Origin: Bacteroidaceae bacterium
GTDB taxonomy: Bacteria; Bacteroidota; Bacteroidia; Bacteroidales; Bacteroidaceae
DNA: 6,507 nt
Assembly: GCA_021443285.1 (NCBI GenBank)
Contig: JABUUG010000071.1
Location: 1-6,507 of the forward strand
Direction: 5' to 3'
The notes under the pieces were generated by a model. That model did not search any database. It worked only from the letters and a program-made list of their open reading frames with translations, and was not told the DNA's origin. The position numbers and the translations under genes are program-made. Below, piece after piece: positions 1-5,446 of this stretch. Numbering within the stretch: the first letter of the stretch is position 1; each line of letters opens with the position of its first letter.

Positions 1-28
1 TCTGTTTGCGCAAACAGACATTTTTTTT
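1..28 (+). terminator. Probable intrinsic terminator of a gene left of the window
   Basis: Positions 1-18 are a perfect palindrome (TCTGTTTGCGCAAACAGA) that can fold as a 7-bp stem with a GCGC loop. It is followed by CA and eight consecutive T residues (21-28). This is the layout of a Rho-independent terminator read on the plus strand, so it probably ends a transcript entering from the left. The stem is AT-rich and modest, and the gene it would serve is outside the window. Confidence 0.55.
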
Positions 29-29
29 C

Positions 30-60
30 TTGCTGGAGTGTTTCTACCCCAATACCTTTG
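30..60 (+). promoter_or_regulatory. Bacteroidota-type promoter for the SLT-domain gene
   Basis: TTG at 30-32 (-33 element) is followed after 20 bases by TACCTTTG at 53-60, matching the TAnnTTTG -7 element of the Bacteroidota primary sigma factor. Transcription would begin at about 66-68, giving a leader of roughly 150 nt before the ATG at 216. The match is by eye; no start site has been measured. Confidence 0.55.
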
Positions 61-72
61 CACCCGCTAACG

Positions 73-199
73 TGGCGATATAAGCCTGTCTCCTGTCTGC
101 AAGGAGAGGTTTTTGGGAGTGAAGTACCCTGTGATTGGGGCCATTATCACTGAAATCAGTTTCGGACATGATTTGGACTGATGAAAATCCCTGTCGCCA
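73..199 (+). promoter_or_regulatory. Structured 5' leader, possibly an embedded small RNA
   Basis: Between the predicted transcription start and the ATG at 216 the RNA can fold well. TGGCGA at 73-78 pairs with TCGCCA at 194-199, with two more pairs at 79-80 and 192-193, closing the whole region. Inside it, 89-94 (TCTCCT) pairs perfectly with 102-107 (AGGAGA). That stem extends through a 2-nt bulge to 82-86 pairing with 108-112. A smaller ACTG/CAGT hairpin lies at 149-160. I recognise no named riboswitch or RNA family. It may be a regulatory leader, a separate short RNA ending near the AT-rich stretch at 201-210, or chance folding. Confidence 0.3.
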
Positions 200-215
200 G
201 AATATTTTATTCACG

Positions 216-701
216 ATGTATAAAAAAGTAATTAAGATTGCAATGTTTGTTGCTTTCTTTTCTGTATCGATTGAACATTACGCAAAGAGCGACAGGTCTG
301 TAATGTCCAACGATTCCGTAGAAAGCAAGGTTGCGAAAAAGAAAACAGAAAAAAAAGCAGTAAATCCGTCTCATTGGGACGCGGTGATGAATGCCATAAT
401 CCAAGTGGAAAGTGGCGGAAACAGCAAAGCAGTAAACGGCAGGTATGCCGGTGCAATGCAAATCTCCCCAGTATTAGTGAAGGAGTGCAACAACATACTC
501 AAAAACAGGAATGTTGCGAAGCGTTTCACTCTTTCAGACAGGTTCAGTGTAAAGAAATCCAAGGAGATGTTTCTCCTTATCCAGTCGCACTACAACCCTT
601 CAAACAATATTGAGAAGGGAATCAGAATCTGGAACGGCGGCTGCAACTACAAGGTGGCATCGACAAACCGTTATGTGCGCCGCGTAATGAACATGATGTA
701 A
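216..701 (+). CDS. Small exported lytic-transglycosylase-like (SLT/lysozyme-fold) protein
   Basis: The 161-residue product begins with a Sec-type signal peptide: basic MYKKVIK, a hydrophobic stretch at about 8-19, and possible cleavage near residues 22-25. A short Lys-rich linker follows (about 38-48). The rest resembles a compact SLT domain: a Glu in QVESGG (E65, the likely catalytic acid), GAMQIS (79-84, the counterpart of the GLMQI motif), WNGG (139-142) and a final TNRYVRRV helix (150-157). Such enzymes cut peptidoglycan glycan strands in the periplasm. The domain is short and divergent, so activity is inferred. The frame stays open upstream to a TTG at 135 and an ATG at 168; ATG 216 is preferred because the signal peptide starts there. 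It is monocistronic, with its own promoter and terminator. Confidence 0.75.
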   Translation: MYKKVIKIAMFVAFFSVSIEHYAKSDRSVMSNDSVESKVAKKKTEKKAVNPSHWDAVMNAIIQVESGGNSKAVNGRYAGAMQISPVLVKECNNILKNRNVAKRFTLSDRFSVKKSKEMFLLIQSHYNPSNNIEKGIRIWNGGCNYKVASTNRYVRRVMNMM

Positions 702-721
702 ACTAAAAAAGCCTCTTATCC

Positions 722-752
722 ACGCCTCCTCCCCGCAAAAGGGAGGAGGCGT
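722..752. terminator. Strong hairpin terminator between convergent genes
   Basis: A perfect 12-bp GC-rich stem (ACGCCTCCTCCC at 722-733, GGGAGGAGGCGT at 741-752) encloses a 7-nt loop. On the plus strand it is followed by a T-rich stretch (TTTGTGTTCTTG). On the minus strand a run of six T residues lies 11 nt beyond the stem (705-710). It sits in the 66-bp gap between the stop of the SLT gene and the stop of dtd, so it probably terminates both, more cleanly on the plus strand. Confidence 0.75.
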
Positions 753-767
753 TTGTGTTCTTGCTTG

Positions 768-1220
768 TCATTCCTTGTTCTTTGTGTCCATAACAATGGT
801 TACAGGCCCGTCGTTTATTAGGGACACCTGCATGTCAGCTCCGAACTTTCCTGTTGCAACAGGCCTGTTTATTGCAAGCGACAGGAGACTTACGAACTGC
901 TCGTATAGGGGGATGGATATTTCGTGTCTGGCAGCTCTGAACCATGAGGGCCTGTTGCCTTTCTTCGTTGAAGCGAAGAGTGTGAACTGGCTTACGACGA
1001 GCGCTTCTCCCTTAATGTCGTTTATTGAGAGGTTCATTATGCCGTTTTGGTCGCTGAAGATTCTCATGGCTGCAATCTTTTTTGCGAGCCATTCTGCATC
1101 TTCCCTGCTGTCAGTCTCCTCGATGCCAAGGAGTATCAGCAGTCCGTTGCCAATGCTGCCTACGGTATTGCCGGAAATTGTTACGTGGGCTTTGGATACC
1201 CTTTGTATGACTACTCTCAT
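768..1220 (-). CDS. dtd: D-aminoacyl-tRNA deacylase (DTD)
   Basis: This cytosolic proofreading enzyme hydrolyses D-amino acids (and glycine mischarged on tRNA-Ala) from tRNA. At 150 residues it matches the usual DTD length of about 145-150. The N-terminus [13 protein letters not shown] is characteristic. The two signature motifs are intact: SQFTL (77-81, containing the conserved Ser/Gln/Thr) and NDGPVT (136-141, containing the Gly-cis-Pro pair at 138-139 that enforces chirality). GNRPS at 88-92 is also typical. The frame is open 19 codons further upstream, but those residues run into the preceding gene and the family start is MRVV, so ATG at 1220 is chosen. It lies 43 bp after the DUF3822 gene with no terminator between, so the two are probably co-transcribed. 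Confidence 0.95.
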   Translation of the reverse strand: MRVVIQRVSKAHVTISGNTVGSIGNGLLILLGIEETDSREDAEWLAKKIAAMRIFSDQNGIMNLSINDIKGEALVVSQFTLFASTKKGNRPSWFRAARHEISIPLYEQFVSLLSLAINRPVATGKFGADMQVSLINDGPVTIVMDTKNKE

Positions 1221-1263
1221 GTTATAAGAATGTAAGGAAAGTAAAGAGTGGTAAAGAAAAGTT

Positions 1264-1920
1264 TCAGTGTTGTTCAATGTGTTTTATGTAGTCGTGTAGC
1301 ATCTCATTGAGTTTCTCAAGATGCGTGAATGTTCCGCCGAGAGATAACTTGTCCTTAATCTGGCAGTAGCCTAACTGCTGCCATACTGCGAGAATAAAGT
1401 AGGTGCAGTCGGGTGTTGATTGCGGTAGGAAACTGTTGTAGAATGCTACTTTCCCCTGCTTGAAAGCATATAGATATGCAGTCTTGTCATGGAAATCAAC
1501 GTAAAGGATTTTTTTGTTTTTGTGTGAGTTCTCTATGATGTCTGGGATGGGGTAGGGTAGTATTTCGTATGACTTGAAATTGTCTTGCAGTACGGTGTTC
1601 AGGTCGTTATCAATGCCATATAGTGCAACTGCCCCTGTGTCTCCAAGGGTTCTCTCGAATAGTGTTTTCCCCTTGCTGCTACTTGTGATGTCCATGAGTA
1701 CTTCCTTTTTCTCATTTGCGAGTTCTTCCTGTGGGAGAATCATGAGCGGAGTGTTGATGTTTACGACAGCATTAGGGTAGTCGTTCAGCTCCTGACGTTT
1801 CTGTTTGATGGCTTCTCGCATATTGGTGGCAATGCTGATGTTGGTGTTGTTTAGGTGTGTGTAGGGGAGCTCTTGGAAGACTATCTCTTTGGTGTATATT
1901 TGGATTTTGAGTGTGTGCAT
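1264..1920 (-). CDS. DUF3822 family protein of unknown function
   Basis: This 218-residue soluble protein has no signal peptide or membrane segment. Its C-terminal half matches the Bacteroidota-restricted DUF3822 family as I remember it: [20 protein letters not shown] (137-156), then FYNSF (160-164), a [16 protein letters not shown] helix (169-184) and KLSLGGTF (191-198). The alternation of strands and a final G-rich strand suggests an actin/ASKHA-like fold, but that is inference. No function is known to me. The frame extends upstream to 2034, but that part is not protein-like and overlaps the predicted promoter, so ATG at 1920 is used. The protein is then somewhat shorter than the roughly 250-280 residues I associate with the family. 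It leads the transcript that continues into dtd. Confidence 0.75.
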   Translation of the reverse strand: MHTLKIQIYTKEIVFQELPYTHLNNTNISIATNMREAIKQKRQELNDYPNAVVNINTPLMILPQEELANEKKEVLMDITSSSKGKTLFERTLGDTGAVALYGIDNDLNTVLQDNFKSYEILPYPIPDIIENSHKNKKILYVDFHDKTAYLYAFKQGKVAFYNSFLPQSTPDCTYFILAVWQQLGYCQIKDKLSLGGTFTHLEKLNEMLHDYIKHIEQH

Positions 1921-2012
1921 TGTTTCTTGTCGGTTGGTTGTGTTAGTACAGTGGCTATGGTAAATGTGAAGAAAGTAAAGACGGTATGGAGGTCTTTCAA
2001 ATTTAATGTGCG

Positions 2013-2042
2013 CAAAATTAACAAAATAAAACATTAAAACAG
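2013..2042 (-). promoter_or_regulatory. Probable promoter for the DUF3822-dtd transcript
   Basis: Read on the minus strand, 2020-2013 is TAATTTTG followed by CGC, a good match to the Bacteroidota -7 element TAnnTTTG. Nineteen bases upstream is CTG (2042-2040), two of three bases of the -33 TTG. A second TAAATTTG lies closer to the gene (2005-1998) but has no TTG at the right distance. Transcription would start near 2006 and leave about 85 nt of leader before ATG 1920. Confidence 0.4.
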
Positions 2043-2083
2043 GAAGAATGGAGCAAATTAAACTTTTTTAGCATAAATTATAT

Positions 2084-2114
2084 GTGCTGTTATACCATTA
2101 AATTGTTATCTTTG
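2084..2114 (+). promoter_or_regulatory. Probable promoter of the moxR-bat operon
   Basis: TATCTTTG at 2107-2114, followed by CAC, is a near-ideal Bacteroidota -7 element (TAnnTTTG). The -33 position falls in TGTGCTG (2083-2089), which lacks a perfect TTG. Start of transcription would be near 2120, giving a leader of about 45 nt before ATG 2165. The leader ends in an A/T-rich stretch rather than a Shine-Dalgarno site, as is usual in this phylum. No other promoter this good is visible in the gaps further down the operon. Confidence 0.6.
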
Positions 2115-2164
2115 CACGCGTTTTTATGTAACGTGGAGTAAAGGATAAGTACACATTTTTAAAT

Positions 2165-3160
2165 ATGTCAGAAGCATTAGATATTCGCGCACTGAATGCT
2201 CACATAGAGCAGCACAGTGCTTTTGTGCAAAACCTCACTGCTGGACTGAACCAGAGGATAGTAGGTCAGAAACATCTTGTTGAGAGTCTTTTGCTGGGTC
2301 TTCTTTCGAATGGTCATATTCTTTTGGAAGGTTTGCCTGGCTTGGCAAAGACTCTTGCAATCAAGACTCTCTCGGAGCTTATTGCAGCTGATTTCAGCCG
2401 CATTCAGTTCACTCCAGACCTTCTTCCTGCGGATGTGATTGGTACTATGGTTTATTCTCAGAAGGAGGAGACGTTCAAGCCGAAGCGTGGTCCTGTGTTT
2501 GCGAACTTTGTTCTTGCGGACGAAATAAACCGTGCCCCGGCGAAGGTTCAGAGTGCGTTGCTTGAGGCAATGCAGGAGGGTCAGGTGACGATTGGTGGGG
2601 AGACATTTGTCCTGCCCAAGCCTTTCCTTGTAATGGCTACGCAGAACCCTATAGAGCAGGAGGGGACATACGAGTTGCCAGAGGCTCAGGTGGACCGTTT
2701 TATGCTGAAGGTTGTTGTTGATTATCCTTCGCTGGAAGAGGAGAAACTGATTATCCGCCAGAATATTGCAGGAGAAAAGGCGAAAGTGCTTCCCGTAACA
2801 ACAGCTAAGGAGATTATGGACGCCCGAGAGGTGGTCTGCCAGGTGTATATTGACGAGAAGATAGAGCAGTATATTGCAGACATTGTTTTTGCAACACGTT
2901 TCCCTGAACGCTATCAGCTGGAGAACCTTAAGCCGATGATAACATTCGGTGGGAGTCCGCGTGCGAGCATCAATCTTGCGAAGGCATCACGGACTTATGC
3001 GTTTATGAAACGCCGGGGATATGTGGTACCTGAAGATGTGCGTGCAGTGGCTCACGATGTGCTGCGCCACCGTATAGGGTTGTCGTATGAGGCAGAGGCA
3101 ACGAATGTGTCGGCAGAGCAGATTGTGTCAGAGATTTTGAATAAGGTACAGGTGCCGTAG
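2165..3160 (+). CDS. moxR: MoxR-family AAA+ ATPase
   Basis: This cytosolic AAA+ ATPase is thought to remodel or insert metal into von Willebrand A (VWA) domain partners encoded beside it. The 331-residue length is normal. Walker A is GLPGLAKT (56-63), Walker B is VLADE (116-120), followed by the MoxR signature INRAPAKVQSALLEAMQEGQ (121-140). Sensor 1 is ATQNP (158-162), the arginine finger is in VDRF (R178), and sensor 2 is in GGSPRAS (R266). The C-terminal AAA lid with DVRAVAHDVLRHRI (291-304) is present. All catalytic residues are intact. It is the first gene of the operon, behind its own promoter, and is separated from the DUF58 gene by a 128-bp gap with a long inverted repeat. Confidence 0.93.
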   Translation: MSEALDIRALNAHIEQHSAFVQNLTAGLNQRIVGQKHLVESLLLGLLSNGHILLEGLPGLAKTLAIKTLSELIAADFSRIQFTPDLLPADVIGTMVYSQKEETFKPKRGPVFANFVLADEINRAPAKVQSALLEAMQEGQVTIGGETFVLPKPFLVMATQNPIEQEGTYELPEAQVDRFMLKVVVDYPSLEEEKLIIRQNIAGEKAKVLPVTTAKEIMDAREVVCQVYIDEKIEQYIADIVFATRFPERYQLENLKPMITFGGSPRASINLAKASRTYAFMKRRGYVVPEDVRAVAHDVLRHRIGLSYEAEATNVSAEQIVSEILNKVQVP

Positions 3161-3163
3161 AAA

Positions 3164-3249
3164 AAAGTGGAGTTAATGTGGAGTTAAAGGGACATTACCT
3201 TCGTGTGCAGAAGTCATTTGGCACTTTAACTCCACTCTAACTCCACTTT
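3164..3249. repeat. 86-bp inverted repeat built from GTGGAGTTA units
   Basis: Two 26-bp arms (3164-3189 and 3224-3249) are complementary at 24 of 26 positions, with a 2x2 mismatch in the middle and a 34-nt spacer that holds a minor CTTC/GAAG hairpin. Each arm is itself two copies of GTGGAGTTA spaced 11 bp apart, so the unit occurs four times; a degenerate fifth (TTAACTTCC) follows at 3248-3256. In RNA this makes a very stable hairpin between moxR and the DUF58 gene, beginning 3 bp after the moxR stop. No T-run follows, so simple termination is unlikely. An mRNA-processing or stability element, a protein-binding array, or a dispersed genomic repeat are all possible. Confidence 0.8.
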
Positions 3250-3288
3250 AACTTCCCTTCACTACACTCATTTATAGTATATACTTGT

Positions 3289-4167
3289 ATGGACACTCAG
3301 GAACTGCTTGCGAAAGTGCGCAAACTTGACATCAAGGCGCGCGGTCTTTCAAAAAACATCTTTGCGGGACAGTATCACTCGGCCTTCAAGGGGCGTGGTA
3401 TGACGTTCAGTGAGGTCCGGGAGTACCAATATGGGGATGATATAAGGGACATAGACTGGAATGTTACTGCGCGCTTCATGACTCCTTATGTTAAGGTGTT
3501 TGAGGAGGAGCGTGAGCTTACGGTTATGCTGCTTGTGGATGTGAGTGGCAGCCAGAATTTTGGTCTTCACAAGGCAACGCTGAGGGATATAACGACGGAG
3601 ATTGCTGCGACGATAGCTTTTTCTGCGATAGAGAACAACGACAAGATAGGTGTGATTTTCTTCTCGGACAAGATAGAGAAGGTGATACCTGCGCGTAAGG
3701 GTCGCAAGCATATACTGCACATCATTCGCGAAATGCTGACCTTTGAGCCTGAAAACAACACGACGGACATATCTGTTGCCCTTGAATCGATGTGCAGGCT
3801 GATAAAGGGCCGCTCCACGACTTTTCTGCTCAGCGATTTCTGTGGAGACGCTGATTTTGAGAAATCTCTCACAATAAGCAGCAAGAAGCATGATGTAATT
3901 GCAATACAGGTTTACGACAGATACATGGCGGAACTGCCCAATGTGGGTCTCCTAAAGGTTATTGATGCAGAAACGGGGCAGACTGCGTATGTGGATACTG
4001 CGAGCCGGGAAGTCCGCTCCGCCCACTCCGCCCACTGGAACAGTCGGAAGATGCTACTGGAGGGTCTCTGGCGCAAGACGAAGACGGACAATATATCGAT
4101 TTCCACGACGGATGATTATGTCGTAAAGCTCTCTGGGTTGTTCAGGAGCAGGGCGAAACATTTATGA
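3289..4167 (+). CDS. DUF58 protein with VWA-like MIDAS motif
   Basis: The 292-residue product has no membrane segment. It carries the DUF58 signature: GRGMTFSEVREYQYGDDIRD (35-54), IDWNVTAR (55-62), P.VK.FEEERE (66-76), then a VWA-like domain opening with LLVDVSGS (81-88), whose D84/S86/S88 form the metal-ion-dependent adhesion site. Thr158 or Thr159 (NNTTD) and Asp183 (LLSDF) are candidates for the remaining metal ligands. Family members sit next to moxR in very many bacteria and are thought to be its partners; the molecular job is not settled. The start is the only good ATG, in an AT-rich leader. The final His-Leu-stop codons (CAT TTA TGA) lie inside a repeat element that also occurs after batA. 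Confidence 0.9.
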   Translation: MDTQELLAKVRKLDIKARGLSKNIFAGQYHSAFKGRGMTFSEVREYQYGDDIRDIDWNVTARFMTPYVKVFEEERELTVMLLVDVSGSQNFGLHKATLRDITTEIAATIAFSAIENNDKIGVIFFSDKIEKVIPARKGRKHILHIIREMLTFEPENNTTDISVALESMCRLIKGRSTTFLLSDFCGDADFEKSLTISSKKHDVIAIQVYDRYMAELPNVGLLKVIDAETGQTAYVDTASREVRSAHSAHWNSRKMLLEGLWRKTKTDNISISTTDDYVVKLSGLFRSRAKHL

Positions 4168-4235
4168 TTTATTGATGTATGATTTTGCGATTGCGGCAGA
4201 CTGGAAAATCAACAAATCATACATCAACAAATCAT
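4158..4235. repeat. Palindromic intergenic repeat, copy 1
   Basis: The first 69 bases (4158-4226) match 6435-6503 at 65 of 69 positions. The element is an imperfect palindrome: 4164-4185 pairs with 4214-4235 at 21 of 22 positions around a 28-nt centre that includes TTGCGATTGC and GCAGACTGG. It begins inside the last codons of the DUF58 gene and supplies its TGA stop, then merges into a 15-bp tandem array. It encodes no transposase and looks like a REP/MITE-type element. Whether it is mobile or common in this genome cannot be seen here. Confidence 0.8.
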
Positions 4236-4288
4236 ACACCAACAAATCATAAATCAATAAATCAAAAATCAATAAATCATAAATCATA
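4205..4288. repeat. 15-bp tandem repeat array before the BatD-like gene
   Basis: After a truncated unit (4205-4213), five units follow, the last one diverged at its end: AAATCATACATCAAC (4214), AAATCATACACCAAC (4229), AAATCATAAATCAAT (4244), AAATCAAAAATCAAT (4259) and AAATCATAAATCATA (4274). The first units are also the right arm of the preceding palindrome, so the array looks like an expansion of that arm. It ends only about 21 bp before the proposed TTG start of the next gene, so changes in copy number would alter the leader but not the coding frame. Confidence 0.85.
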
Positions 4289-4289
4289 A

Positions 4290-4313
4290 ATGTTGATTTG
4301 CCTGAGGCATTGA
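4290..4313 (+). other. Seven-codon minicistron overlapping the BatD-like start
   Basis: ATG at 4290 opens a reading frame of seven codons (MLICLRH) ending at TGA 4311-4313. That stop overlaps the TTG at 4310-4312 as TTGA, the layout of translational coupling. It is the only ATG in this gap close enough to initiate ribosomes near the gene. It may be a functional minicistron, or a relic of the original start codon: one extra base between 4292 and 4298 would put this ATG in frame. Confidence 0.3.
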
Positions 4314-5371
4314 AGAAAGAATTTGTCATATTGCTGTTGTGCCTGTTTCCGCTGCTTTCCTTTGCGCAGGTTATGGTGAAACAGGAGATAGACTCGGTGG
4401 AAATATTCATCGGGGAGCAGGCGCATATAAAATTGTCTGTCCGGGCGAAAAAGGGACAGGATGTCGTGATGCCAGTATTCAAGCAGTCTGAATACCTCAC
4501 ACCGGGCATAGAGGTGCTTGACAGCGGCAGGGACGAAACGACGGATATTGACGATAACACTACAGAAACGGTCAGAGAATATACGATAACCGCTTTTGAA
4601 GACACGTTGTATTACATTCCTCCGATGACGGTGAAGGTGGGCGGCAAGGATTATAAGGGGAGGAACCTTGCTTTGAAAGTGCTTACCTGCGAAGTGGATA
4701 CTCTCCATCCGGAACGCTTCTTTCCGCCACAGGATGTGCAAGACCCTCCATTCGAATGGAGGGAATGGTGGGACTTGATACTTATGATGTTTGTCGCTCT
4801 GCTGTTGTCAGGCTTGGCATATTTCTTCTATCGACGTCTGAAAGCGAACAAGCCGATAAACATTAAATTGAATTTCAGGAAAAAGCTTTCGCCTTATGAG
4901 CAGGCAGTAAGGGATATAAACCACCTGAAGGACAAGGGAATGAGCCACTCAGAGGACCAGAAAGACTACTATTCAAGTCTGACGGATGTGCTCAGGAACT
5001 ACATAGAGTCGCGTTTCGGATTCAATGCCAAGGAGATGATTACCTCGGAGATTATTGCTGCCTTGCAGAAGGAGGACAAGGCAACGATGGTGGGTGAACT
5101 GAAGCAGCTTTTTGAAACTGCCGACCTTGTGAAGTTTGCGAAGTTCCAGGTGTCATTGAACGAGAATGACACGAATCTGACAAATGCCCTGCAGTTTGTT
5201 ACAACAACCAAGCAGGAAGAAAAGAAAGAGGAAGAAAAGCCAAAGAAATCTGAGGCAGAGAGGCAGATTATACTTTGGCGCAGAATATACAAGGTTGTCA
5301 TCTCTATACTGTGTATTGCCGCGACAGCACTGACAGTATATGCAGCATGGCAGCTGATAATGATAATATAG
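4310..5371 (+). CDS. BatD-like exported membrane protein of the Bat operon
   Basis: From TTG 4310 the product is 353 residues. It has a signal peptide (MKKEFVILLLCLFPLLSFAQ, cleavage before Q20), an Ig-like beta-rich periplasmic region (about 20-148), a membrane helix (about 155-174), a cytosolic helical domain with YYSSLTDVLRNYIESRFGFN (about 221-240) followed by AKEMITSEII, a Lys/Glu-rich charged linker (about 301-318) and a last membrane helix (about 328-352). The YY..LT..LR.YIE.RFG block resembles DUF4381/BatD-type proteins, so it is probably a membrane scaffold for the MIDAS proteins. No ATG is available in frame. TTG 4298 is also possible, adding four residues (MPEA). TTG 4310 gives the cleaner signal peptide, and its codon overlaps the TGA of a seven-codon ATG reading frame at 4290-4313. 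Confidence 0.75.
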   Translation: MKKEFVILLLCLFPLLSFAQVMVKQEIDSVEIFIGEQAHIKLSVRAKKGQDVVMPVFKQSEYLTPGIEVLDSGRDETTDIDDNTTETVREYTITAFEDTLYYIPPMTVKVGGKDYKGRNLALKVLTCEVDTLHPERFFPPQDVQDPPFEWREWWDLILMMFVALLLSGLAYFFYRRLKANKPINIKLNFRKKLSPYEQAVRDINHLKDKGMSHSEDQKDYYSSLTDVLRNYIESRFGFNAKEMITSEIIAALQKEDKATMVGELKQLFETADLVKFAKFQVSLNENDTNLTNALQFVTTTKQEEKKEEEKPKKSEAERQIILWRRIYKVVISILCIAATALTVYAAWQLIMII

Positions 5372-5407
5372 AGTCCCCTACCCCAGTTACCACCCCTAAA
5401 GGGGGCT
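5372..5407. repeat. C/G-rich hairpin between the BatD-like gene and batA
   Basis: CCCC (5393-5396), TAAA, GGGG (5401-5404) forms a tight hairpin. Alternatively AGTCCCC at 5372-5378 pairs with 5401-5407 as a 7-bp stem including one G-T pair. The sequence CCCCTA...CCCCTAAAGGGGG resembles a motif I recall being repeated between genes in Bacteroidota genomes. There is no T-run, so it is not a classical terminator. It begins right after the stop of the BatD-like gene. Confidence 0.5.
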
Positions 5408-5410
5408 TCC

Positions 5411-5446
5411 ATGCATTTTGTGAGACGAGAAATTGATATTTGCTAA
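5411..5446 (+). other. Short ATG reading frame overlapping the batA start
   Basis: ATG at 5411 opens an 11-codon frame (MHFVRREIDIC) that ends at TAA 5444-5446, running past the batA TTG at 5433 in another frame. It may act as an upstream minicistron that slows or couples batA translation, or it may be chance. It resembles the arrangement before the BatD-like gene, which is why it is listed. Confidence 0.2.

Noticed and set aside
73..199. Leader as a 6S RNA, tmRNA or SRP RNA
   Set aside because: No single long rod with a central bubble, no tRNA-like end and no SRP apical motif is visible; the strong local hairpin at 82-112 does not fit these RNAs.
775..1227. 150-codon plus-strand frame opposite dtd
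   Set aside because: It mirrors dtd almost exactly, as expected from codon bias on the opposite strand, and has no protein-like features of its own.
3280..3287. TATACTTG as a possible internal promoter before the DUF58 gene
   Set aside because: It deviates from TAnnTTTG and lies 1 bp from the start codon, so a transcript from it would lack the gene's start. No TTG stands at the correct distance.
3349..3891. 180-codon minus-strand frame inside the DUF58 gene
   Set aside because: Fully antisense to a gene with clear DUF58 and MIDAS motifs; the translated product has no recognisable domain.
4180..4188. TGATTTTGC inside the palindromic repeat as a -7 promoter element
   Set aside because: The leading TA is TG, and no TTG lies 19-20 bases upstream. 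The second copy has the same defect, so the resemblance is weak.
4205..4288. Tandem 15-bp units as a CRISPR array
   Set aside because: The units are contiguous with no unique spacers and are far shorter than CRISPR repeats; no cas genes are nearby.
4162..4605. Minus-strand 147-codon frame whose end reads as pentapeptide repeats of the DLLIY type
   Set aside because: The repeats are simply the 15-bp array read in a stop-free frame, and the rest is antisense to the well-supported BatD-like gene. No start signal or family match.
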